Origin: Colicola sp016286205
Lineage (GTDB): Bacteria; Bacteroidota; Bacteroidia; Bacteroidales; Paludibacteraceae
Direction: 5' to 3'
Assembly (NCBI GenBank): GCA_016286205.1
Contig: JAEESF010000013.1
Span: 1-61,508, forward strand
Length of the DNA stretch: 61,508 bases
Part shown: positions 43,015-49,648 of the stretch, in pieces
How positions within the stretch are numbered: the first letter of the stretch is position 1
Layout: each line of letters starts with the position of its first letter
Translations under genes and position numbers: made by a program
Notes under the pieces: generated by a model
Seen by the model: only the letters and a program-made list of their open reading frames with translations
Database searches by the model: none
What the model was told of the DNA's origin: nothing

Positions 43015-44688
43015 GGGCTTTTTGTTATCTTTGCTCTTTCGTCCATATGGGCGCAAGACACGGTATATGTGAGCGGGAGCATCCAACATAACGGTTTGTT
43101 TCCGACAGTAGACGTGTCGGGTGTACGTGTTGCCCCTCGTGCCGATTGGGCAAAAATAGACCACCTAAGCAACAACTATCTTGACCTTTCCGTTCATTGG
43201 CTACATTCAGACAGCAACAAATTAGGCTTTCGTGGGCTCCAAGCCGATACACGACTGGAGATGAACCAATGGCCGTTGCTGGGTTATGAAACAGAGTTTG
43301 CGGGTCATGGTGTGGGGCGGCTGAGTCTGACAGCGGATTTCGTTTGGGGCCAAGTGAACGTAGGTGACATCTATGGCCAGTTCGGTTCGGGCATCATACT
43401 GAACCTATACGAGAACCGCGATTTAGGAATAGACAATTCGCTCCGCGGAGCCAAGATAGACGTGACGCCATATAAAGGCATTCATCTGACGTTAGTGGGC
43501 GGCAAGCAGAGACGCTACTGGAACTGCTACGAAGACGGAGCATGGGGCTGGAACTATACGCGTGACGCGGCGATGGGGGCAGATGTCGAACTTAGCCTGA
43601 GCGAATGGGCACCTTTGCTTCAAGATCGCGGTGTGGACATCCTATTCGGCGGCAGTTACGTGAGCCGATACGAAGCCAAGGACACCATACTGACCATCCG
43701 GAACGGCAGTACATACATGTACAACCTGCCGCGGTGGGTAGGAGCCGGAGATGTGCGTGCCGAAGTGCAGGGACACGGCTGGGATGCACTGGTGGAATAT
43801 GCCTACAAAGCCAACGACCCGAGTACGGAGAATGGCTACAGTTACCGTCCGGGGCAAGCATTGCTGCTATCGCTTAGTTACTCACAGAAAGGGCTGTCGG
43901 TGCTGGCACAAGTAAAACGTTCGGAGAATATGTCGTTTCGTTCTGCCCGCAAGCAGACAGGAATCAACGGGCGTTTGAACCTGCTACCGGTCTTTACTCC
44001 GCAGAACACGTATATCCTGCCTGCCCTATATCCCTATACCACCCAATATATCGGCGGCGAATGGGCCTTTCAGGCGGAGGTGTGTTATACATGGCCGCGC
44101 CGAACGAAGATGGGCGGACGCTACGGCACCACGATGAAACTGAGTGCGGCACACGTGCAGGGATTAGCCGGAGAAGGCAGTTGGATGGTCAAGCCCGGCG
44201 CTGCGGGAGTCTATTACACCGACGTGCATTGGGAGTTGCAGAAAAAGATAACCAAGCGTTGGTCCACCAACGCCATGCTGCTCTACATCGGCTATAACCA
44301 GACAGTTATCGAAGGAGACGGTGTGACCGTTCATTCCGGAGCTGCCATTTGGGAGAATAAAGTACAGATAACGGATCAGGTGGCGCTACGCAACGAACTA
44401 CAGTACCTCTACACTCGCCAGGATGCCGGTCAATGGGTGTTTGCTCTGCTGGAGTTAAACCTCTGGCATTGCTTGACACTAAGCGGGCAATGGGAATACA
44501 ACATAGGCGGAGCAGTGAACGAGACTAAAGAGCATTACTATGCCGCGGAAGCCGTTTATACGCATGGAGCGCATCGGCTGTCGATGGGCTACTGCAAAAC
44601 AAGCGGAGGATATAACTGCTCGGGCGGTGTTTGCCGCTATGAACCGCAGCAGGAAGGGGTAAAAATGAGCTATGGATTCACATGGTAA
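42988..44688 (+). CDS. DUF6029-like outer-membrane protein
   Basis: 566 residues from a GTG codon 2 nt after the previous stop, chosen because it supplies the signal peptide MKSYRLHVIGLFVIFALSSIWAQ. The remainder alternates polar and aromatic residues in strand-like segments typical of a large beta-barrel. It contains family-like VNVGDIYGQFGSGIILNLYENRDLGIDNSLRGAKI and ends in MSYGFTW with a terminal aromatic residue. It resembles DUF6029 proteins, which in Bacteroidales occur next to thioredoxin/Omp28 genes; function unknown. The stop overlaps an alternative start of the next gene. Confidence 0.82.
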   Translation: MKSYRLHVIGLFVIFALSSIWAQDTVYVSGSIQHNGLFPTVDVSGVRVAPRADWAKIDHLSNNYLDLSVHWLHSDSNKLGFRGLQADTRLEMNQWPLLGYETEFAGHGVGRLSLTADFVWGQVNVGDIYGQFGSGIILNLYENRDLGIDNSLRGAKIDVTPYKGIHLTLVGGKQRRYWNCYEDGAWGWNYTRDAAMGADVELSLSEWAPLLQDRGVDILFGGSYVSRYEAKDTILTIRNGSTYMYNLPRWVGAGDVRAEVQGHGWDALVEYAYKANDPSTENGYSYRPGQALLLSLSYSQKGLSVLAQVKRSENMSFRSARKQTGINGRLNLLPVFTPQNTYILPALYPYTTQYIGGEWAFQAEVCYTWPRRTKMGGRYGTTMKLSAAHVQGLAGEGSWMVKPGAAGVYYTDVHWELQKKITKRWSTNAMLLYIGYNQTVIEGDGVTVHSGAAIWENKVQITDQVALRNELQYLYTRQDAGQWVFALLELNLWHCLTLSGQWEYNIGGAVNETKEHYYAAEAVYTHGAHRLSMGYCKTSGGYNCSGGVCRYEPQQEGVKMSYGFTW

Positions 44689-44722
44689 TAAGGGCTATGG
44701 ATTATAAGTTATGGGTTATAGG
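44687..44722 (+). repeat. Heptad repeat across the start of the first Omp28-like gene
   Basis: 7-bp units GGATTAT, AAGTTAT, GGGTTAT, AGGATTT follow the end of the DUF6029 gene. They cover the ATG at 44697 and the codons for DYKLWVIG, mirroring SYRLHVIG of the preceding gene. Confidence 0.6.
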
Positions 44723-45413
44723 ATTTCTGGCGCTGCTACTGGCGAGCTGTGAAGTTATCGGCGAGAACGAACGCCTGATAGCACTGCCACTGCCGGAGGA
44801 CACCACGGGGCGTAAGCATGTGTTGATTGAATACACGGGGTTCCGTTGCGTCAATTGTCCCAAAGCGGCAGAGGCGGCAGAGGTACTAAAAGAGACCTAC
44901 GGAGAGCGGCTGATTGTCGTTAGCATGCATCCGGCTAGTAATCCATTCACACAGGGCAAATACGACTATACCTGCAATGCAGCGGATGTGTATTACCAGT
45001 ATATGGGCGGTACGGCTACCACGCCGTTCCCGACAGGCAATGTAGATTTCGAACCAAGTGAAAAAGGGTTCTTGCACGACTTCAGCGAATGGCCTACGCT
45101 GGTAGCACAGCAGATGGTTCTGCCGGCACAAGGCAAAATCATACGGCGCCTAACATGGCTGGTAGAAGACAGCGTACCGGGAGTACAGGCCATGCCGGAC
45201 GGAAGCGTGAATACACAATACTATCACCGCCATATGTTGCGTGGTGCTATAGGGGAGCCATGGGGCGAAGAGACAAGCGATTATACGCTGCCTGATACAT
45301 TGCCGCAGCCCCTCACACTACCAGAAAACTGCAATCCGGAACATTGCGCGATAGTCTATGTCTTGATGGACGAAAATAACATTATTGTAAATGCAAAAGA
45401 AGTGAAACTATGA
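44697..45413 (+). CDS. Omp28-like thioredoxin-fold lipoprotein
   Basis: About 238 residues from the ATG at 44697, preferred over 44682 because it gives a compact lipoprotein signal (MDYKLWVIGFLALLLASC). The mature protein starts a thioredoxin-like fold with VLIEYTGFRCVNCPKAAEAAEVLKETYG, where CVNC is the redox-type motif. The region TATTPFPTGNVDFE supplies the later strand. This is the arrangement of the Omp28 family, named from a Porphyromonas gingivalis outer-membrane protein. The stop overlaps the next start by 4 nt (ATGA). Confidence 0.8.
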   Translation: MDYKLWVIGFLALLLASCEVIGENERLIALPLPEDTTGRKHVLIEYTGFRCVNCPKAAEAAEVLKETYGERLIVVSMHPASNPFTQGKYDYTCNAADVYYQYMGGTATTPFPTGNVDFEPSEKGFLHDFSEWPTLVAQQMVLPAQGKIIRRLTWLVEDSVPGVQAMPDGSVNTQYYHRHMLRGAIGEPWGEETSDYTLPDTLPQPLTLPENCNPEHCAIVYVLMDENNIIVNAKEVKL

Positions 45414-45958
45414 AAAAGATATTTATCCTATTGGCAGCCACGCTGGCTGTTTGTATCAATGCCAATGCACTGATTGTGAGTGTCCAAGGGTACGGCGAAG
45501 TGCCGACCGAAGGTATGGACATAGAGATTACAGAAGGTGAGGAGGACGAGTTGACAGGCGATTACACTATGGAAGTACAAGGAACCTTGTTAACTTCTGC
45601 TGCGCAGATTAAAGTCTTGATTGTTCGCTCGGATAATGGCCTTTCTGATGAGTTCTGCTGTGGTAGCAATTGCACGGCAGGCGATGGAACGCAAAATGAA
45701 GAAAAGACCTTCAACATGAACGGACCTACTAACTGGTACGCACATTACACTCCTCAACCGAATTCGTATGCCGTTATCCGGTTCGCTTTTGACGATGGAG
45801 AAGAACAACGCGAAGTGAGAGTGGTCTTTAACAATCTCGCAGAAGGAATAGAGCCGGTACAAAGCGAGAAGGGACAAAATACCAAAGTACTGCGTGACGG
45901 ACAACTGGTTATCCGTTGCAACAATAGTGAATATTCCATTGACGGAAAGCAATTATAA
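45410..45958 (+). CDS. Small secreted protein with shared C-terminal tail
   Basis: 182 residues with a signal peptide (MKKIFILLAATLAVCINANA). The mature part looks like a single beta-sandwich with two nearby cysteines (FCCGSNCTAGDG), a possible disulfide or thioredoxin target. This would make sense beside the CxxC proteins of the same operon. The last ~30 residues (KVLRDGQLVIRCNNSEYSIDGKQ) match the tail of three other secreted proteins here, with one extra Cys. Translationally coupled to the preceding Omp28-like gene. I do not recognise the main domain. Confidence 0.78.
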   Translation: MKKIFILLAATLAVCINANALIVSVQGYGEVPTEGMDIEITEGEEDELTGDYTMEVQGTLLTSAAQIKVLIVRSDNGLSDEFCCGSNCTAGDGTQNEEKTFNMNGPTNWYAHYTPQPNSYAVIRFAFDDGEEQREVRVVFNNLAEGIEPVQSEKGQNTKVLRDGQLVIRCNNSEYSIDGKQL

Positions 45959-45979
45959 TTAATCAAAAACAATATTCGT

Positions 45980-47389
45980 ATGAAAAAGTCTGTTTTATTT
46001 TTAGCCGCTTGCGGTTTGTTAACATGGGTCATGACGGCTTGCGAGCCGAAAGAAGAGCCAATTCCTGATTCATTCCCGAAGAAAAACCTGATTGAAGAGT
46101 TCACCGGTCAGGGTTGCGGTTATTGTCCCTACGGAATGGACTGTGTACATGATTTCATCAAGAATGACCCCAACTGGATTGTCGTGTTGCATCACTACGG
46201 CTATCAGGCCGACCATTTTTCCGTTGCCGGCAGTAAAAAAATCACCAATAAGTTACGTGTGGATGGCGCTCCTTCTATCACTGTTAATCGTGGCGAGACT
46301 AGTTATATTAATGACAACAACAAGAAACAAAATGATGTTGTTTTCCACCCTGCCTATCTTGAAACAACAGACAAATCGCAGTTCGAAAAGAACACCTATG
46401 CCTCTGTGGTCATAGAAAACAAATATGACGCCGATATGGGTATGGTGCAGATACACGTGAGCGGCGCTATTTGCAAAACAGATTATCCTGCGCTAAAACT
46501 GACTGTTCTCATAAAAGAATCAGGCATGATTGATACCCAGCAAGACTATCTTGGATCGTATGAGGGCTGGAAAGAGTTCCGTCATGCCAACGCAGTACGC
46601 GAATTCGTTACCGAGCCAATGGGAGATGAATTGACGATTGATGAGAACAGACGCTATTCCGTTTACTACAACGTCTATCTGGATGACAAATGGGTTCCTG
46701 AGAATTGTGCTGTGGTGGCTTTCTTGAGCGAAGATTTCAAGCCTGTTGTACAAGCCGAATGGGCTCCGGTGGTTGCCGGCAGCAAAGGCGGTTCGGATAT
46801 CCTGCACGGAGGTATAACTCCTGTGCCTGTTCCCGATTATTACCCGGAGCCGGGAGCAGACGTGTCGCCTAAAACATACTCAGGTGCAGATGCTGACACA
46901 GTGAGTATCGCCAGTGCCTATTACGCTGACTACGAAGGTTTTAGATTGTGGCAGATACAAGCATACGACCGTAACAATGCTGTGACCGTAAACAAGACAA
47001 CATGCGTACCCTTCGCCAATCTATACTTGTTTACAAGTCTCAGTGACTCAAATATCCCCGTCGGCACATACGAATTTGGAAGTACTCCAGAGCCTGGAAA
47101 AGCCTATGCAGGCTACCGTGATGACGAACATATGGAAATTGACGGTTCTATGTTCTATTATGTCTCAAAGAGTTATCTGCAACAAGGTTATCTGGTGCCA
47201 GAAGCCCAGTGGCTGATTGCGGACGGCGCTATAGAGATTACTGCTTCAGGATGGGTTTTAACAGGGCATGCGCGTAATGGTTCTGAGATACGATTGGTCG
47301 GTAGTACTCCTATCAAAAAAGGAATTCGTTCAGCTCTCCCAAAGAAGGGGCAACAACCGAATACAGTCGCAAAAAATCTCGAAGATTAA
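45980..47389 (+). CDS. Omp28-related lipoprotein
   Basis: 469 residues with a lipoprotein-type signal (MKKSVLFLAACGLLTWVMTAC). The thioredoxin-like domain begins LIEEFTGQGCGYCPYGMDCVHDF with a CGYC motif, followed by HHYGYQADHFSVAGS and GAPSITVNRGE, the classical Omp28 pattern. A C-terminal beta-rich domain of about 190 residues (from about 280) is less familiar. Last gene of the operon; the sigma-54 activator promoter follows directly. The tail found on its upstream neighbour is absent. Confidence 0.83.
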   Translation: MKKSVLFLAACGLLTWVMTACEPKEEPIPDSFPKKNLIEEFTGQGCGYCPYGMDCVHDFIKNDPNWIVVLHHYGYQADHFSVAGSKKITNKLRVDGAPSITVNRGETSYINDNNKKQNDVVFHPAYLETTDKSQFEKNTYASVVIENKYDADMGMVQIHVSGAICKTDYPALKLTVLIKESGMIDTQQDYLGSYEGWKEFRHANAVREFVTEPMGDELTIDENRRYSVYYNVYLDDKWVPENCAVVAFLSEDFKPVVQAEWAPVVAGSKGGSDILHGGITPVPVPDYYPEPGADVSPKTYSGADADTVSIASAYYADYEGFRLWQIQAYDRNNAVTVNKTTCVPFANLYLFTSLSDSNIPVGTYEFGSTPEPGKAYAGYRDDEHMEIDGSMFYYVSKSYLQQGYLVPEAQWLIADGAIEITASGWVLTGHARNGSEIRLVGSTPIKKGIRSALPKKGQQPNTVAKNLED

Positions 47390-47396
47390 AAAATAA

Positions 47397-47442
47397 TTTG
47401 TTTATTTGAAAAAAAAAGTTGTACTTTTGCAGTCGCAAAAGT
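47397..47442 (+). promoter_or_regulatory. Promoter of the sigma-54 activator gene, twin of the Omp28-operon promoter
   Basis: TTTG (47397-47400), a 21-bp spacer and TACTTTTG (47422-47429). The palindrome ACTTTTGC-agtc-GCAAAAGT (47423-47442) spans the start site. It differs from the 42415-42459 promoter by one base across the A run, -7 box and palindrome. Confidence 0.83.
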
Positions 47443-47447
47443 TAGTT

Positions 47448-48638
47448 ATGACACAACAAGAGTTACAAGCCATTAAATTGAGGTTCGGCATCATTGGCCA
47501 GAATGCCTTGCTCAACCGAGGGATAGAGATAGCTGTGCAGGTTGCACGGACGGACCTGAGCGTGCTGATTACCGGTGAGTCGGGTGTCGGCAAAGAGCAT
47601 TTTCCGAAGATCATCCACGCCTACTCCGCCCGCAAACATGGGCCATATTTCGCTGTCAACTGTGGGGCTATTCCTGAGGGAACGATCGATAGCGAACTTT
47701 TTGGACACGAGAAAGGTGCCTTCACCGATGCCAAGAACGAGCATAAGGGTTATTTTGAGATAGCAGACGGAGGTACGCTCTTTCTCGACGAAGTGGGTGA
47801 ATTGCCACTCCAGACACAGGTGCGTTTGCTGCGTGTCCTGGAGACCGGCGAATATATGCGTATGGGTTCGGCGCAAGTCCGCAAGACCAACGTACGAGTG
47901 GTAGCTGCCACCAACCTGAACATGCGTCAGGCCATTGACGACGGGCGTTTCCGCGAAGACCTCTACTATCGTCTCAACACCGTAGAAATCAGGGTTCCCG
48001 CCCTACGTGAACGCAAGGAAGATATACCATTGCTCTTCCGTAAGTTTGCCGTAGATTTCTGCAACCGCTACCAGATGCCGCCTCTCTCGCTCAACGAGGA
48101 AGCCACGCAACTGTTGCAAGCCGCCTACTGGCGAGGAAATATTCGTCAACTCAAAAATCTGGCCGAGCAGATTGCTGTCATTGAGATGGACCACCAGATC
48201 AATGCCGAGACACTACGCAAATACCTTCCTAAAGAAGAAAATCAGCAGAGCATCGTTCTGCGTAATCCGTCGGAGCAAATCAACGGGAAAGACTATTCAC
48301 AGGAAATCAGCATTCTCTACAACATGCTCGTTAAAACCCAACAAGAGTTGCGCGAATTGCGAGAAAGCCTACCCAACCCCTCCCTAAAGGGAGGGCAACA
48401 AGGGCAGCCCACTTCCTTCCCTTCAGGGGAGGACCGAGGAGAGGCTTCGCGGTTAGAGGCGAGAGAAGTCATTGACGCAGAGGCAGAAGTGATAGGCAGT
48501 AGGCGCATCGAGGATGCCAACAAAGAGCTGATTCGCACCACCCTGGAGCAATGCGAAGGCAATAGGAAAATGGCCGCTGAGCGACTTGGCATAAGCGAGA
48601 GAACACTCTATCGCAAAATTAAGGAATATGACCTTTAA
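47448..48638 (+). CDS. Sigma-54-dependent transcriptional activator (AAA+ and Fis-type HTH)
   Basis: About 396 residues from the ATG at 47448. The longer frame from 47406 overlaps the promoter and is rejected. AAA+ domain at about 10-240: Walker A GESGVGKE, GHEKGAFTDA (the sigma-54-contact GAFTGA loop, here with D in place of the second G), Walker B GGTLFLDEVGEL, and RFREDLYYRLN sensor residues. A linker carrying a GC-rich palindromic insertion (PNPSLKGG...SFPSGEDRGEA) leads to the C-terminal Fis HTH (LEQCEGNRKMAAERLGISERTLYRKIKEYDL). No receiver or sensory domain. lptE follows with an 11-nt overlap and secG comes next, a grouping I recall from Bacteroidales. Confidence 0.93.
   Translation: MTQQELQAIKLRFGIIGQNALLNRGIEIAVQVARTDLSVLITGESGVGKEHFPKIIHAYSARKHGPYFAVNCGAIPEGTIDSELFGHEKGAFTDAKNEHKGYFEIADGGTLFLDEVGELPLQTQVRLLRVLETGEYMRMGSAQVRKTNVRVVAATNLNMRQAIDDGRFREDLYYRLNTVEIRVPALRERKEDIPLLFRKFAVDFCNRYQMPPLSLNEEATQLLQAAYWRGNIRQLKNLAEQIAVIEMDHQINAETLRKYLPKEENQQSIVLRNPSEQINGKDYSQEISILYNMLVKTQQELRELRESLPNPSLKGGQQGQPTSFPSGEDRGEASRLEAREVIDAEAEVIGSRRIEDANKELIRTTLEQCEGNRKMAAERLGISERTLYRKIKEYDL
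48365..48445 (+). repeat. GC-rich palindromic repeat inside the sigma-54 activator gene
   Basis: AAGCCTACCC then CCCTCCC-taaa-GGGAGGG (48378-48395), followed by a second related half (CTTCCCTTCAGGGGAGG near 48416-48432). The first half shares prefix and hairpin with the intergenic copy at 4311-4345. The reading frame stays open through it. Confidence 0.75.
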
Positions 48639-49137
48639 GCACTACATATTACTCCTGTGCATCGCGCTTTGCGCCACTTCTTGTAGCATTAGTTTCAAGA
48701 TGAACGGGGCCAATATTGACTACCAGACCACCCACTCTATCTCGATAGCCGATTTCCCCAACAATGCGCCAATGGTCAACCCTACGCTTAGCAACAACCT
48801 CAGCGAAGGCATACGCGACCTCTATCAGCGTCAAACACGACTTGAGATTCTGCGTCGTGGAGGTGACCTTGAACTCGAAGGCGAGATTGTCGGATACGAA
48901 CTCTCCCAAGGCGCTATCTCTACCGATAGCTACGCTTCAGAGAGCAAACTGACTATCCGCGTAACCGTTCGTTTCACCAACAATGTCCATCCCGAAGAGT
49001 CCTTCGAAAAGACCTATTCGGCCTATCAGACCTTCGATGCAAGCAAGTTGTTGAACGATGTTCAGGACGAACTCTGCGCCACAATGATTACCGAAATTGC
49101 AGAGAATATATACAACGATACAGTGGCAAAGTGGTAA
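48628..49137 (+). CDS. lptE: LptE-family LPS assembly lipoprotein
   Basis: 169 residues with a lipoprotein signal (MTFKHYILLLCIALCATSC, Cys 19). The mature protein has the short LptE fold: SISFKMNGANIDYQTTHSISIADFPNNAPMVNPTLSNNLSEGIRDLYQRQTRLEIL, then strands DLELEGEIVGYELSQ and KLTIRVTVRFTNNV. LptE plugs the LptD barrel that inserts lipopolysaccharide into the outer membrane. It overlaps the sigma-54 activator gene by 11 nt. Confidence 0.88.
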   Translation: MTFKHYILLLCIALCATSCSISFKMNGANIDYQTTHSISIADFPNNAPMVNPTLSNNLSEGIRDLYQRQTRLEILRRGGDLELEGEIVGYELSQGAISTDSYASESKLTIRVTVRFTNNVHPEESFEKTYSAYQTFDASKLLNDVQDELCATMITEIAENIYNDTVAKW

Positions 49138-49151
49138 TTTTTTGCTAAATA

Positions 49152-49183
49152 TTTGCATATATGCAAAATTTATAGTACCTTTG
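49152..49183 (+). promoter_or_regulatory. Promoter of secG
   Basis: TTTG (49152-49155), a 20-bp spacer and TACCTTTG (49176-49183). The start codon is 42 nt downstream. Confidence 0.82.
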
Positions 49184-49224
49184 CAGCCGATTTTTGAATA
49201 AACAAAACTAAAACATCAATAACA

Positions 49225-49548
49225 ATGTACGTATTTATTACTATTCTTATCGTCATTGCAGCTATTCTGCTGATCCTGTTGGTTCTGGTTCAGAACAGCA
49301 AGGGAGGAGGTCTCGCCTCCGGTTTCTCGAGCGGTAACCAAGTGATGGGTGCTCCCCGCACTACCGATTTCCTTGAGAAAACCACGTGGACGCTGATTGC
49401 TCTGATTGTTGCCTTCAGCATCGCTGCTGTTGGTTTCGGCAAAGCACACCACGGCAACGAGCAGCAATCTGCTATCCAGGTAGAAGAGACAGCCGCTCCT
49501 GTTCAGGAGCAACCTGCCGCTGAGCTGCCTGCTGAGCCCGCTGAATAA
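49225..49548 (+). CDS. secG: Preprotein translocase subunit SecG
   Basis: 107 residues. Two transmembrane helices (YVFITILIVIAAILLILLVLVQ and TWTLIALIVAFSIAAVGF) flank the conserved cytoplasmic loop NSKGGGLASGFSSGNQVMGAPRTTDFLEK. The C-terminal tail is rich in Ala, Pro and Glu (APVQEQPAAELPAEPAE), usual for Bacteroidota. It assists SecYE in protein export. Single-gene unit ended by the hairpin at 49600-49634. Confidence 0.95.
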   Translation: MYVFITILIVIAAILLILLVLVQNSKGGGLASGFSSGNQVMGAPRTTDFLEKTTWTLIALIVAFSIAAVGFGKAHHGNEQQSAIQVEETAAPVQEQPAAELPAEPAE

Positions 49549-49599
49549 TCAGCCCGCCAACAATCTGAGAGGTTAGACCTAAGCTGCTAACCCACAACA

Positions 49600-49634
49600 A
49601 AAATCCCGACCGCTTTGGCCGGGATTTCTGTTTC
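49600..49634. terminator. Bidirectional terminator between secG and rpoC
   Basis: AAATCCCG (49601-49608) and CGGGATTT (49620-49627) pair, extended by a partly paired GC stretch. A T run follows on the minus strand (rpoC end), and a T-rich tail follows on the plus strand (secG end). Confidence 0.85.
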
Positions 49635-49648
49635 TATTTACTAGACGA

